64,000 nucleotides of DNA from an uncultured Mucilaginibacter sp. (GTDB taxonomy: Bacteria; Bacteroidota; Bacteroidia; Sphingobacteriales; Sphingobacteriaceae): the NCBI RefSeq assembly GCF_903893715.1, contig NZ_CAITNG010000112.1:62001-126000 (forward strand), given 5' to 3'. The translations under genes were made by a program, and so were the position numbers. Each line of letters starts with the position of its first letter. The first letter of the stretch is position 1. A model generated the notes under the pieces. It was not told the DNA's origin. It saw nothing but the letters and a program-made list of their open reading frames with translations, and searched no databases. Shown here piece by piece: positions 35,336 to 45,412 of the stretch.

Positions 35336-36610
35336 TTATGCCCTCATCACACCGATTTGGTTACCAGTCCACTCAGGAAACAGCACTTTATCGTTGTTTA
35401 TTTTCAGGTGTTTATCGGCAACTTCGCTGAATACAGCGCGGAAATCGGTAGTTACCGCTAAGTCGCGGCCATCTTCCAAATTCTCAACAGCCAAAGGCGC
35501 TACGTTACCATGTACGATACCACCGTTCACATCGTTACCTAAAATAAAGTTACAGCTTGCACGGCCGTGGTCGGTACCGCCGGTGCCGTTTTGTTTTACG
35601 GTACGGCCAAACTCGGTCATGGTCATCAGGGTAACATCGTCCTGGTATTGGCCAAGGTCAGTCCAGAAAGCCACGATGCTCTTGCTCAAATCGTCAACGT
35701 TACGTGCAAATATACCGGTATCCGATCCCTGGTTAAAGTGTGTATCCCAACCGCCCGATTCGGTAAAGGCAACTTCCAAACCTACATCCATTTTTATGAG
35801 CTGGGCGATTTGTTTTAACGAGTTTGCCACGGCGCTGTTTGGATAAACCGCCCCGTTTGCCGGTTTGTAGTTTTTAACATCAACTTTTTGCAGCATTTTT
35901 ATGGCATCAAAGCTTTCCTTGCCTGTCGATTTTAACAGATTGGATGATGTTTGGTCGTACAAATCTTCAAAGCTTTTTGCGGCCATGTTGGCACCCATTG
36001 GGTTACCGCGCATCTGGATGGCAAAATCCTGCAGGTTGCTGATGGCTACCGACGGGTTATCGCCATAAAACGAACGTGGCAAAGCCGATGTTAAACTTAC
36101 TGCCTGGAAAGGGGTGGTACCGGCATCGTGGCCCAAAAGCCCTACAGCGCGGTTTAACCAGCCACTCGCAGTGCCTTTATTGAATGGTGTGCCCGATTCC
36201 ATATAATCCTGCGCATCAAAGTGCGAACGGGTATTATTTGGCGATCCTATACCATGAACAATGCTCAGTTGTTTACTACGGAAGAGCGGCTCAAAAGCGC
36301 TCATTGAAGGGTGCAGGCCAAAACGACCGTCCAAATCGATTAGCGGGCTACGGTTGCCGTCTTTAGTGGCCGGTATAAACAGCGTTGGCCTCGCGGCTTG
36401 CAGGTAAGTATCGGTAAATGGTGTAACCGCCATCAGGCCATCCATAGCACCACGTTGAAAGATACAAACCATTATCTTTTTCTTTTTATACGGACCTACC
36501 CTTTTTTCGCTGGCTGCCGCTTCGGCAATAAACGATGGAATACCGCCCATTAAACTGATGCCGAATAAGGCCAGTCCCCCTGCTTTTAAAAATCCTCTTC
36601 TCGATGTCAT
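35336..36610 (-). CDS. DUF1501 domain protein
   Basis: The 424-residue protein has a twin-arginine-type N-terminus (SRRGFLKAGGLALFG), so it is probably exported by Tat. The body has the alkaline-phosphatase-like DUF1501 pattern: CIFQRGAMDGLMAVTPF, HSHFDAQDYME-like SHFDAQDYMESGTP, GWDTHFNQGS and MTEFGRTVKQNGTGGTDHG. It always pairs with a DUF1800 gene, here 38 bp upstream. Role unknown; likely a secreted hydrolase-like pair. Confidence 0.92.
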   Translation of the reverse strand: MTSRRGFLKAGGLALFGISLMGGIPSFIAEAAASEKRVGPYKKKKIMVCIFQRGAMDGLMAVTPFTDTYLQAARPTLFIPATKDGNRSPLIDLDGRFGLHPSMSAFEPLFRSKQLSIVHGIGSPNNTRSHFDAQDYMESGTPFNKGTASGWLNRAVGLLGHDAGTTPFQAVSLTSALPRSFYGDNPSVAISNLQDFAIQMRGNPMGANMAAKSFEDLYDQTSSNLLKSTGKESFDAIKMLQKVDVKNYKPANGAVYPNSAVANSLKQIAQLIKMDVGLEVAFTESGGWDTHFNQGSDTGIFARNVDDLSKSIVAFWTDLGQYQDDVTLMTMTEFGRTVKQNGTGGTDHGRASCNFILGNDVNGGIVHGNVAPLAVENLEDGRDLAVTTDFRAVFSEVADKHLKINNDKVLFPEWTGNQIGVMRA

Positions 36611-36648
36611 GATAATATATTTATAAATGTTGTAATTCTTCCTGTTAA

Positions 36649-38634
36649 TTATCTCCTTTGGTACTCCGGCGAACCAATCAATATCCCAACCACCTGCGAT
36701 AGCATGGTGTTGTTGCCGGGCGCACCTTCCATAGCGTATTCTAAACGGGCTTGCGCATTTTGTCCGCCTTTTCCGTTCACACGCGCTTTGGTTGCTTTGT
36801 TCATCGCGGCATCGCTCATCGGGTCGTTGGCGTTCATATCTGCCGGTGCTGCCTGTGTGTTTTTACCGGCAGCCTCATCTACTTTTTTGAGCAGGTCAGG
36901 GTCGTTCAGCATGGGGGTTAGGCGTGCAATGGTTTGGTCCAGGTTACGTTCCGGCATCAGTATCTTACCATAAGTCAGCAGTGCCGCTTGGGCGCTTTCG
37001 GGTTCGTGGTGATTGTTTAATGCCGCCAAATCAAACTTTATACCCGGTATACGTTGCGAGGCTAATGCCAAACCAAAGTTCATACGGTTTAACAGGGCGC
37101 CGGTATTTATCCAATATTGGCCTTTATCAGGATAACCTGTCGGAGCCTGATAGTAATACATTTTTTCTCCCATTTTAGTTATCCACGCGTTCAACAGGAA
37201 TGGCGCGCTGATGGTGGCATTTAAGCCGCGTACCGAACTGATGGCCAGCTCGAACGGCGATTTGGTCTTTTCGCGCAAAGCATCGGCTGTCCAAAACTCC
37301 GGCGAACTCACCATGGTAATCAATACCTGTTTGATGTCGCCGTCGTGCTCAGTGAAAGATGTAGCCATTTTATCCAATAAACTTTGCGGCGGCGTATCGC
37401 TTACAAAACGCACGGCTATTTTTTTGGTAATGAATTTAGCTGTGGATGGGTGATGTGCCAACATTTCGAGCAGGTCTACACCTTCCTGGTAGCCTTGTGC
37501 ACCATCAAAAGTATGACCCAATACAGTTACCGTAGCTTTATCGTGTCTGTTCATATTGAAGAGAAAATCCCCATCATGTACAAAACCTGCTTTAGCTAAA
37601 TTGTTATCTCCATAAGCGCCTATTATTTTCTTACCAAGCGTGCCAAGGCCACCTTTATCGTCCAGCGGGTAAACGCCCCATCCGGTGAGTACGCGCGCGG
37701 CTTGCGTAACGTCGCTTTGGGTATAGCCCCCATCAACACCTAAAGTGTGCAGTTCCATTACTTCGCGGGCGTAATTCTCGTTTATACCTTGGTTTTTGCG
37801 GGCCTGTTGTGCTTGTTGTACAAATTTAGCAGCTTGCGGATTGGCCATTAGGTTAGGATTCTGCGCTGTCTGAAAATTCCTTCCATTTCCTGCATTAGGT
37901 ACCGAACTTTGGAAATTATCCAAATAGTATAACATGGCCGGCGATTTGGCCGTGGCCAACAGTAACTGGTCGAACTTGCCTAATACATTGGGGCGTATCA
38001 CATCGCGTTCGTATGCGGGTATATATGAGGCACAGTCGTTTTTGGTGACCGATACGTTAAAGTGGTTGAACCAAAAGCTGGTCAATACTTCCTGTAATTG
38101 GTTATTGCTATAAGCAGCCCTTAATATTTTTTGATTGATAAACTGGCGATAAAGCTCTTGCTGGGGTTTCATGCCCTTGGTTTGCATGTACGCCAATAAC
38201 TGGTCGCGGTATTGTTTTTGGTCGGCTTTTACCGAATCCTTACTAATGATGCCATCTTTTATAGCCATTCTTAACACCGTGCCGGGCTTTGGATATTCGG
38301 CTTCAACCTGCGCGTTGGTCAAATTAATGGCATCTAACTTACTCAACATTGTCTTTAACGAGTCATCCGGGTCATTTGCCGTCAATTGTTTTTCAAACCA
38401 ATTTTCGAGGCCCATACTCATCATCTCGTCTATTTCTCCCGGCTTCTCTCCAAAAGTGAAACGGTTGAGCAAGTGTGCTGCTGCCTGACGTTCGGTCAGT
38501 CCTGCTTTTTTATAAGGGAATGTGGTTGGTTTTGATGCCAGGCGGGGACCTGCTAAAAACGACGACAACAATATCCCAGATACAAAAACAGCTAAAACTA
38601 TTGATAAGAATTTAAAGTGCGCTTTCATGAACAA
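36649..38634 (-). CDS. DUF1800 domain protein
   Basis: The 661-residue exported protein has a signal segment (about 8-28, LSIVLAVFVSGILLSSFLAG). The DUF1800 body carries AAAHLLNRFTFGEKPGEIDE near the N-terminus, NENYARELHTLGVDGGYTQ-like INENYAREVMELHTLGVDGG and VTQAARVLTGWGVYP. A low-complexity part rich in Asn/Ala lies near the C-terminus. It is the first gene of the DUF1800-DUF1501 operon. Start may be MFMK or MK (38634 or 38628). Confidence 0.92.
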   Translation of the reverse strand: MFMKAHFKFLSIVLAVFVSGILLSSFLAGPRLASKPTTFPYKKAGLTERQAAAHLLNRFTFGEKPGEIDEMMSMGLENWFEKQLTANDPDDSLKTMLSKLDAINLTNAQVEAEYPKPGTVLRMAIKDGIISKDSVKADQKQYRDQLLAYMQTKGMKPQQELYRQFINQKILRAAYSNNQLQEVLTSFWFNHFNVSVTKNDCASYIPAYERDVIRPNVLGKFDQLLLATAKSPAMLYYLDNFQSSVPNAGNGRNFQTAQNPNLMANPQAAKFVQQAQQARKNQGINENYAREVMELHTLGVDGGYTQSDVTQAARVLTGWGVYPLDDKGGLGTLGKKIIGAYGDNNLAKAGFVHDGDFLFNMNRHDKATVTVLGHTFDGAQGYQEGVDLLEMLAHHPSTAKFITKKIAVRFVSDTPPQSLLDKMATSFTEHDGDIKQVLITMVSSPEFWTADALREKTKSPFELAISSVRGLNATISAPFLLNAWITKMGEKMYYYQAPTGYPDKGQYWINTGALLNRMNFGLALASQRIPGIKFDLAALNNHHEPESAQAALLTYGKILMPERNLDQTIARLTPMLNDPDLLKKVDEAAGKNTQAAPADMNANDPMSDAAMNKATKARVNGKGGQNAQARLEYAMEGAPGNNTMLSQVVGILIGSPEYQRR

Positions 38635-38796
38635 TACTTTAGGTGTGGAATTAATTATGAGACGTTAAAATGCCTCGTTAGTTTAATTAACCGTCTAAAT
38701 TTATATAAAAAATGTAAAAAATTTAATCCTCAACAGGTTATGGGCAATAGCTTGGTTGCTTTTTTCTCAAAAAAAGAAAGTAAAACCCGGACTTTT

Positions 38797-39429
38797 TTAT
38801 TCACTGAACATGCGCTGGTAATCCTCAACGGCGTATTTGAGCATGGCTTGTAGTATATGAGCGTTCCAAACGTCCAAAAAGTTAAAACTTTTGTTGATGT
38901 GTACGTTTTGGCGGTGGTGGATAACAAAGTAAGATTGGTAATTGCTGAGCGATACCTGGTTCCAGCGGAGCATGATATGATTGTCCCAGCTGATACCATT
39001 AGGATAAAAGTTTATCCCGGCTATGTTGAAGCTTTGTTTTAGCTGGAACAACTCGATATACAAGTTTAACTGGCTCGAAAAATAAAAGCTGTACAAGTGT
39101 TTTACCATATCGGCCCAAGCCAGGTCGTAATCTTGCACCCTGAGGTTGTACAGGCTATTCAGGTTTATTTTTACGATACTGTCATCATGCAATTTCAACT
39201 CGATGACATATTGCTTGCCGATAGAAAAGAATTTATCGTTAAGCCAGGTGATGCCGATGTTGTTCACCCCCATCCTGATGGCGGCAAGGTTTTCGGCCGG
39301 GATGAACTTCACCGCGTTAAAACCAAAAGATTTTTCAATAGTAAGCCCTTCGACTGCAAAAATCAGTCGACGGCTAATACTATGGTTCAATAGCGCCGGT
39401 ATTTCAATAATATGGTTTTGCTGTGCCAC
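38797..39429 (-). CDS. Cytosolic protein of unknown function
   Basis: The 210-residue protein has no signal peptide or TM. It consists of beta-rich stretches with many aromatic residues (FSIGKQYVIELKLHDDSIVK, NFYPNGISWDNHIMLRWNQV) and ends in a helix. The pattern recalls a doubled PH-like fold, but this is weak. It is monocistronic and divergent from purK. Confidence 0.75.
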   Translation of the reverse strand: MAQQNHIIEIPALLNHSISRRLIFAVEGLTIEKSFGFNAVKFIPAENLAAIRMGVNNIGITWLNDKFFSIGKQYVIELKLHDDSIVKINLNSLYNLRVQDYDLAWADMVKHLYSFYFSSQLNLYIELFQLKQSFNIAGINFYPNGISWDNHIMLRWNQVSLSNYQSYFVIHHRQNVHINKSFNFLDVWNAHILQAMLKYAVEDYQRMFSE

Positions 39430-39569
39430 GGGTATAAAAGTAGCGAAATGGATTGTTGTTTAGACAATTATATTTTAAAAAGGTTTGAATTTTGATAAAA
39501 AAAATACAAATCAGGGTAAGCAAATGCTTTATGCTTTTTGCAGATTTTGCGCTAAACTTGTAACATCAA

Positions 39570-40709
39570 ATGAAAGCGTTTTACGGAGACCTTAAATTAG
39601 GCATATTAGGCGGCGGCCAACTGGGCCGCATGCTCATTCAGCAGGCCATTAATTACAATGTGAACATCAAGGTATTGGACCCCGACCGTGAGGCCCCATG
39701 CCGCAAATTATGCGACGAGTTTACCGTAGGGTCGCTGGGCGATTACGAAACCGTTTATAAGTTTGGCAAAACGGTGGATATGCTCACCATCGAAATAGAA
39801 AAGGTGAATGTTGACGCACTTGACCAGTTGGAAAGCGAAGGCGTTTTGGTGTACCCGCAGTCCCGCATCATCCGCCTGATACAGGATAAGGGTCTGCAAA
39901 AGCAGTTTTTTAAGGAAAACGATATCCCAACGGCCCCTTTCCAGGTCATATCAAGTCCGGAAGAATTACGAGAAAGCCACATCCCCTTCCCCTATATCCA
40001 AAAGCTGCGCCGCGATGGTTATGATGGCAAAGGGGTTTATAAAGTGATTGACGAAAGCTATTTGGACAATGCGTTTAAAGAACCCAGCCTGATTGAGGAA
40101 TGGGTGGATTTTGAAAAGGAAATAGCCGTTATAGTTGCCCGCAACGATGATGGCGACATCAGCACCTTCCCGGTAGTGGAAATGGAGTTTAACCCAAAAG
40201 CCAATTTGGTGGAGTTTTTGATTTCGCCCTCTACCCTGCACTTTGATATACAGGTGCGGGCGGAAGCTATTGCCAAAAAAATCGCGGAAAGCTTAAAAAT
40301 AGTTGGCCTGTTAGCGGTGGAAATGTTTTTGGACAAGCAAGGCAATATCTTAGTGAACGAGGTTGCCCCGCGCCCGCACAACAGCGGCCACCAAACCATT
40401 GAGGGCAATACCGTATCGCAATTTGAGCAGCATCTACGTGCCATATTTAACCAGCCCTTAGGCGATACCAAAAACCTGAACCACGCCATTATGGTAAACC
40501 TGCTGGGCGAAGACGGCTATGAAGGCCCCGCGCAATACCAGGGTTTGGAGGAAGTAATGAAACATGCCGGGGTTTATGTACATTTATATGGTAAGTTGCT
40601 CACCAAACCGCTCCGTAAAATGGGACACGTTACTATTGTGGATGCAGATAGGGAAAAGGCGATTGAAACGGCGAAGTTTGTGCAGGCAACGTTGAAAGTT
40701 GTTTCATGA
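39570..40709 (+). CDS. purK: N5-carboxyaminoimidazole ribonucleotide synthase
   Basis: PurK makes N5-CAIR from AIR, ATP and bicarbonate in purine synthesis. The 379-residue ATP-grasp enzyme begins LKLGILGGGQLGRMLIQQA and carries FPYIQKLRRDGYDGKGVYKV, EEWVDFEKEIAVIVAR, and NEVAPRPHNSGHQTIEG. Its partner purE is on the same strand, but a 450-bp S23 cassette lies between them. Confidence 0.97.
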   Translation: MKAFYGDLKLGILGGGQLGRMLIQQAINYNVNIKVLDPDREAPCRKLCDEFTVGSLGDYETVYKFGKTVDMLTIEIEKVNVDALDQLESEGVLVYPQSRIIRLIQDKGLQKQFFKENDIPTAPFQVISSPEELRESHIPFPYIQKLRRDGYDGKGVYKVIDESYLDNAFKEPSLIEEWVDFEKEIAVIVARNDDGDISTFPVVEMEFNPKANLVEFLISPSTLHFDIQVRAEAIAKKIAESLKIVGLLAVEMFLDKQGNILVNEVAPRPHNSGHQTIEGNTVSQFEQHLRAIFNQPLGDTKNLNHAIMVNLLGEDGYEGPAQYQGLEEVMKHAGVYVHLYGKLLTKPLRKMGHVTIVDADREKAIETAKFVQATLKVVS

Positions 40710-41170
40710 TCATTAGTCATTAGTCATTGGTCATTGGTCATTAGTCATATTTTTAAAAAAATTTCATGAGTATAAATCGCATTGAAGATTTGGAAGTTTA
40801 CCAACTTGCTGATCAGTTTTCAAATGAAATTTGGGAGCTTGTGATTACATGGGATTATTTTGCAAAAGACACAGTTGGTAAACAAATTGTTAGGTCGGCA
40901 GACTCGATCGGAGCTAATATAGCTGAAGGCTTCGGCAGATTTCACTATAAAGAAAATAAGAACTTTTGCTATTTTAGCAGAGGCTCGTTAATTGAAACCA
41001 AAGGTTGGTTGATAAAATCTAAGGCAAGAAAGTTAATTTCCGAGGAACAGTTCATCGATCTAATAACTAAACTCGAACTAATTCATTTTAAACTAAATGC
41101 CTACATTAAATTTATCGGCAATAAATGAACCAATCAACCAATGACTAATGACCAATGACACAATGACTAA
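40710..41170. repeat. Perfect 18-bp inverted repeat enclosing an S23 gene
   Basis: TCATTGGTCATTAGTCAT at 40731-40748 returns as its exact reverse complement at 41141-41158. Both lie in longer arrays of GTCATTAG/GTCATTGG units (40710-40748) and AATGACTA/AATGACCA units (41137-41170). The left array begins right after the purK stop codon, and the right array runs into the purE start (AATGACTAA at 41162-41170 includes its ATG). Confidence 0.92.
40766..41128 (+). CDS. Four-helix-bundle protein, S23/IVS family, cassette 2
   Basis: The 120-residue protein has the family signature QIVRSADSIGANIAEGFGRF, closer to the consensus than cassette 1, followed by FCYFSRGSLIETKGWLIKS. The two S23 proteins are clearly homologous but diverged, and their flanking repeats are unrelated in sequence. 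It interrupts the purK-purE pair. The family's nucleic-acid-binding role is known for Avd; the role of free-standing copies is not. Confidence 0.93.
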   Translation: MSINRIEDLEVYQLADQFSNEIWELVITWDYFAKDTVGKQIVRSADSIGANIAEGFGRFHYKENKNFCYFSRGSLIETKGWLIKSKARKLISEEQFIDLITKLELIHFKLNAYIKFIGNK

Positions 41171-41648
41171 AATAAAAGTAGGTATCATCATGGGCAGCAA
41201 ATCGGACTTGCCAGTTATGCAGGACGCTGCAGATGTATTAAAGGAATTAGGTGTTGAATACGAAATTACCGTGGTATCGGCACACCGCACACCCGACCGT
41301 ATGTTTACCTATGCCCGTGCCGCTGCGGAGCGTGGCCTGAAAGTCATCATTGCAGGTGCAGGCGGCGCGGCGCATTTGCCGGGCATGGTGGCCTCGCTTA
41401 CTTATTTACCGGTTATCGGTGTACCCATCAAATCGAGCAACTCCATCGATGGCTGGGATTCGGTATTGTCCATACTCCAAATGCCCAATGGCATACCCGT
41501 GGCTACCGTAGCGCTCAATGCAGCAAAGAACGCCGGCATATTGGCCGCGCAGATATTATCGACAGCGGATGAAAGCATCGTTCAAAACCTTATCGATTTT
41601 AAAGAGAACCTAAAATTGAAGGTTGAGGAGAGTGCGAGGGAGATGTAG
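41163..41648 (+). CDS. purE: N5-carboxyaminoimidazole ribonucleotide mutase
   Basis: PurE isomerises N5-CAIR to CAIR. The 161-residue protein has [30 protein letters not shown] (catalytic His) and [17 protein letters not shown]. The start is the ATG at 41163; an upstream in-frame ATG at 41148 is part of the same repeat array. The start codon and the second codon lie inside the cassette's right repeat, and no clear ribosome-binding site is visible there. Confidence 0.96.
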   Translation: MTKIKVGIIMGSKSDLPVMQDAADVLKELGVEYEITVVSAHRTPDRMFTYARAAAERGLKVIIAGAGGAAHLPGMVASLTYLPVIGVPIKSSNSIDGWDSVLSILQMPNGIPVATVALNAAKNAGILAAQILSTADESIVQNLIDFKENLKLKVEESAREM

Positions 41649-41683
41649 GCTCCTAACCCCTAAAGGGGAAAAAAATTGTCAGA

Positions 41684-42295
41684 TTACTTTTGACTAAGAT
41701 ATTTTACGATTAATGGTCGGTAATCTTCATCTTTTTCATTTATCGCGATTGAATTATCTTTTTCAGAAACAACGATAAATAATTCGGCCTCCCCATCGTC
41801 TGATTCTTTATCGTCTTCAAAAAAAAGTTTGTAAGTTTTCTCCCTCGGATTTTCAATTGGTGCTCTGGATACAGTTTTAGCGAACTTGTTAAGGTCGGCA
41901 AAACTTACTTTAATTGATTTCACAAACTTTTGGTTCGAGCTTACTTTAATGCCATATGCCTTTGATAGTTCTATCAAAAAAGTATCGCTAATTGGGCCTA
42001 AAGTTTTTAATACAATACCCTCTCCTAAACCATTTTTTGCCGTGTTTTTCTTTGGTATATCTATCTGTAATCCTATTTTTTTGTCATGATATAAGGTGTC
42101 CACCTGATAGGATATATAGGAATCTGATTTAAGGATTTTTCTAATGTGAAATTTGAAATCCCTGCCCCAATCATCATCTTTCTCTGTACCAGCCAATGGT
42201 TGTCCTATAATGACTTTATCATCGTTGGTTTTGGACGTACAACTACCAATCATCAATACGAAAAACACTAAACCGGTAAAAAAACTTTTTTTCAT
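41684..42295 (-). CDS. Lipoprotein of unknown function
   Basis: The 203-residue protein has a lipobox ending MIGSC and a polar, acidic C-terminal half (EDDKESDDGEAELFIVVSEK). No family was recognised. It is AT-rich and stands alone between purE and the TonB receptor terminator. Confidence 0.78.
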   Translation of the reverse strand: MKKSFFTGLVFFVLMIGSCTSKTNDDKVIIGQPLAGTEKDDDWGRDFKFHIRKILKSDSYISYQVDTLYHDKKIGLQIDIPKKNTAKNGLGEGIVLKTLGPISDTFLIELSKAYGIKVSSNQKFVKSIKVSFADLNKFAKTVSRAPIENPREKTYKLFFEDDKESDDGEAELFIVVSEKDNSIAINEKDEDYRPLIVKYLSQK

Positions 42296-42338
42296 TCAAT
42301 CTTGAAACAAACTTAACTAAAGTTAAATATTTCTAAGC

Positions 42339-42373
42339 AAAAAAAGCGGACAGGTAACCACACCCATCCGCTT
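42339..42373 (-). terminator. Terminator of the TonB-dependent receptor gene
   Basis: On the minus strand, AAGCGGA/TCCGCTT pairs around a 16-nt loop and a T-run follows (A-run at 42339-42345 on the + strand). It stands 28 bp downstream of the receptor stop codon. Confidence 0.85.
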
Positions 42374-42400
42374 AAATCAAACTATACTTAAAAAACAAAA

Positions 42401-45352
42401 CTATTTACTGCTTCCGCTTAACAGGCCGTCCAATGTAACAGAGGCATAGTACAGGCCGCCAATAGTTGGGCCGCCGGCATACTGTATGTAGCGGTTGTTG
42501 AATATATCAGATGCGCCCACTTTAAAGCTGGCTTTATAGGCCGGTACTTTCAGGGTAACCTGTGCATCAAAGGTGCTCACCGCAGGTACGTTGCCTGTGA
42601 TGACCAACTGGCTTTGCCATACGTAGGCTTGCTGCCATTTGTACACAATATTAAAGCCCAGGTTTTTTACCACCTCGCGATTGCCGAAGGACAGGTTGGT
42701 TGTCCATTGCGGGGTATTAAAACCGGTGATGAAGATATTGTCGGCATTTTGACCTACCATTTTGTTAAAGCTCGCATTTCCTGATACGGTATATTTTTTA
42801 TAGAAATTATAGGTCAGCCCCGCCGATGAACCATAAGCGTTGTAAACATTCTTAGCGTTGGTATACACGCGGTAGCGACTTTGGCCTAAACTGGCCGAGT
42901 TGGTGGAGGTGGCCGTTGTAGGATCGCGATTGGCGTCGAGCATGGCTTCCACAGCCGCATCGGTACCCACGGTGGTACCATTGGGTACATACACCTGTAT
43001 CTGGCCTAAAAATCCGTTATATTGGTTGGTATAGGCATCCACATCTAAAAACACCTTGTTATCAACCAATACGCCTTTGTAGCCTATTTCGTAAGAGGTG
43101 ATCTGCTCGGGCCTTGCGGGCGGCAGGTTGGCTACCTGTAGCAAGTTGCGGTTGGCCAACGCGGCGGCATCGGTACTGCCCTGGGCTGCTGCGGCGGCGT
43201 TAAACGTGGCTACCGAGGCTTGTGTATAGCTGTTCTCGAGATAGCCAAGGCCTTCGTCGATAAAAGGCAGGCTACCTACCCGTTTTACACGACCGTTGTT
43301 TACGTAAGACAGCGCTTCGAACAGCGACGGGAAGCGGTAACCCAACTGGTAGGTAAACCGGAAGTTATTGTTTTCGTTCGGCGAATAAACGGCGGCCAAA
43401 CGCGGGGTGAATTTAGGATCGAAATAAGGGTTGTAATCCCAACGGAGCGAGCCAAATAGTTTTAGCTTATCATCGAAAACGGTTTTGGTGATCTGGGCAA
43501 ACGAACCAAATTTTTTATAGTAAACATCGGCACCAAAACTACCATCGGGTAATGCTGTATTTCTATCGGCGATAGATCGGCTAAAGTCGACAAAGTTGTT
43601 GCCGTCGGGGATGATCTGGTAAACGCGCACATCGCCGCCCACCAACAGGTCGAATATTTTTACCTTATCGCTCAAATCCCACTGGGCCTCGCCGTTATAC
43701 ATGCGGCTTTGCTGGATGAGCGCAGCACCACCGGTAACTGGCGCAGTTGGTATCAAACTCGATTTGATGTCCCAGTTGTTGATACCTATAATGGTGCTTC
43801 GCAACTGGTTAAAGGCATCGGTACCGGGCAATACACGGCCGGCATCGGCGGCGGCGCGGGCAAAATCGGTAGCGGCGGCAAAGTTTGCCGAAGTTAACGA
43901 CCCACCATTGTTATTGGCAAAGGTGGTGAGCGCACTTTTATAAGTTGCAGCCCATGCGGTATTACTGGCATGGTTAAGGTCGAGGTTATCGGCCAGTGGT
44001 TTTACATTGAACGAGTTACCTGTATTTTCGAGGGATACATATCCCCGTACTAAAAAGTTCTTACCTTTCAGTTCAATCTTATGGTTTTGCACGGTGGCAC
44101 CATTCAGCTCTATTTTATTGCCGCGCTGAAAAACACCGTCCATCAAACCAAAACGGTAACCGTAGGATAGTTCGGTGGTTTTGCCGAGTTTATAGGCAAG
44201 CGTTGCATCCAATTTTACGTTGGAAACTTTGGGATCAACCAAATCGACTTCGTTATAGCCGGTACGCGCCACGGTGAGCGGCGCCCTTGCCACCCCATTG
44301 ATCACGATGCCTTTAATGGTTACAGTATTACTCCCCGAAAGGGCATCGTCGCCATATTTGTTCCAGCCATCGTAGGCCGCGTTATCGTTGTTGAGTTCGG
44401 GATAGAGCGGGTTGGCTGTTTTTAAGTTATTGGGGTTTTGATCCTGCTGCGTATTTGAGCGCCAATCAACCCCCTGCAAATAGCTGGCATTGATCTTGAA
44501 CGCGAATTTGTTGTTAAAGGCTTTGGCATACCGGATGGCGGTTTCGGTGAGGCCGCTTGGCGGTTCGTCGATACCGTCGGTATGGTTAATGCCTACGCGC
44601 TGGTAAAAACTTAATCCCTGGTAAGTAAACGGACTTTTGGTCGTTAAGTTAGCTAAACCACTAATGGCGTTGGTGCCGTAAAGCGCCGCTGCGGCACCGG
44701 GTGTGATCTCGATGCTTTGTATATCCAGTTCGGTGGGGCCAATGGCATTACCGAGCGGTACACCAAGCGTTGCCGATTGCATATCTATACCATCCACCAG
44801 CTGCATAAACCTGAAGTTGTTGGGGCTGTTAAAGCCTCGTGTGTTAGGTACCTGCAAGGTTAAACTCGAAGTGGTCATTTGCACGCCTTTAACATTGCCC
44901 AGGGCTTCGTAAAAGGTTGGTGCTGGCGATTCCTTGAGTGCCCTGATATCGAGCTTATCGATAGCCACCGGCGACTTCAGGAGTTTTTCTTCCCTGCGTG
45001 AAGCGGTAACCACCACCTCGTTTATGAGTAGGGATTGCGTGGTGAGCTGTACCGCCAGTTTGCTGTTGGCGTTTTTAATGAGGAACTCCTGCGGCGAATA
45101 CCCTATTTCGTTAAAAACCAAAGTGAACGGAAATTTAGCGTTGGTAGTAATGGAAAAGTGCCCTTGCTGGTCGGTTGAGGTACCATTGGTTGTGCCTTTT
45201 ATGGTAACGGTGGCGCCGGGCAGGGGTTGGCCTTTATCGTCGTTAACCTGGCCGCTCAACAGGTACGAACCGTTGAGCTGCGCATAACTCAATGCCGGTA
45301 AAAGGGCAAAGAAAAGTATTGCGGTTTTAAAAATCTTTGTAGAAATGGTCAT
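42401..45352 (-). CDS. TonB-dependent outer-membrane receptor
   Basis: The 983-residue receptor takes up an unknown ligand using proton-motive force via TonB. It has a signal peptide (LLPALSYAQ), a CarboxypepD_reg-like domain (about 30-110, SGQVNDDKGQPLPGATVTIK), a plug (about 115-235, VVVTASRREEKLLKSPVAID) and a long barrel ending in an aromatic-containing strand. No SusD partner or transporter is adjacent. A promoter, a polycysteine leader ORF and about 60 nt more precede the ATG, so expression may respond to cysteine or sulfur supply. Confidence 0.95.
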   Translation of the reverse strand: MTISTKIFKTAILFFALLPALSYAQLNGSYLLSGQVNDDKGQPLPGATVTIKGTTNGTSTDQQGHFSITTNAKFPFTLVFNEIGYSPQEFLIKNANSKLAVQLTTQSLLINEVVVTASRREEKLLKSPVAIDKLDIRALKESPAPTFYEALGNVKGVQMTTSSLTLQVPNTRGFNSPNNFRFMQLVDGIDMQSATLGVPLGNAIGPTELDIQSIEITPGAAAALYGTNAISGLANLTTKSPFTYQGLSFYQRVGINHTDGIDEPPSGLTETAIRYAKAFNNKFAFKINASYLQGVDWRSNTQQDQNPNNLKTANPLYPELNNDNAAYDGWNKYGDDALSGSNTVTIKGIVINGVARAPLTVARTGYNEVDLVDPKVSNVKLDATLAYKLGKTTELSYGYRFGLMDGVFQRGNKIELNGATVQNHKIELKGKNFLVRGYVSLENTGNSFNVKPLADNLDLNHASNTAWAATYKSALTTFANNNGGSLTSANFAAATDFARAAADAGRVLPGTDAFNQLRSTIIGINNWDIKSSLIPTAPVTGGAALIQQSRMYNGEAQWDLSDKVKIFDLLVGGDVRVYQIIPDGNNFVDFSRSIADRNTALPDGSFGADVYYKKFGSFAQITKTVFDDKLKLFGSLRWDYNPYFDPKFTPRLAAVYSPNENNNFRFTYQLGYRFPSLFEALSYVNNGRVKRVGSLPFIDEGLGYLENSYTQASVATFNAAAAAQGSTDAAALANRNLLQVANLPPARPEQITSYEIGYKGVLVDNKVFLDVDAYTNQYNGFLGQIQVYVPNGTTVGTDAAVEAMLDANRDPTTATSTNSASLGQSRYRVYTNAKNVYNAYGSSAGLTYNFYKKYTVSGNASFNKMVGQNADNIFITGFNTPQWTTNLSFGNREVVKNLGFNIVYKWQQAYVWQSQLVITGNVPAVSTFDAQVTLKVPAYKASFKVGASDIFNNRYIQYAGGPTIGGLYYASVTLDGLLSGSSK

Positions 45353-45412
45353 GGATTAAATTTAGATTGTAGATAAAAAATGCTGATGAATTAATTTGTG
45401 AAGGGTGTTGTA

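Noticed and set aside
40766-41128. Intervening sequence of a 23S rRNA gene
   Set aside because: No rRNA sequence is present; the flanks are purK and purE.
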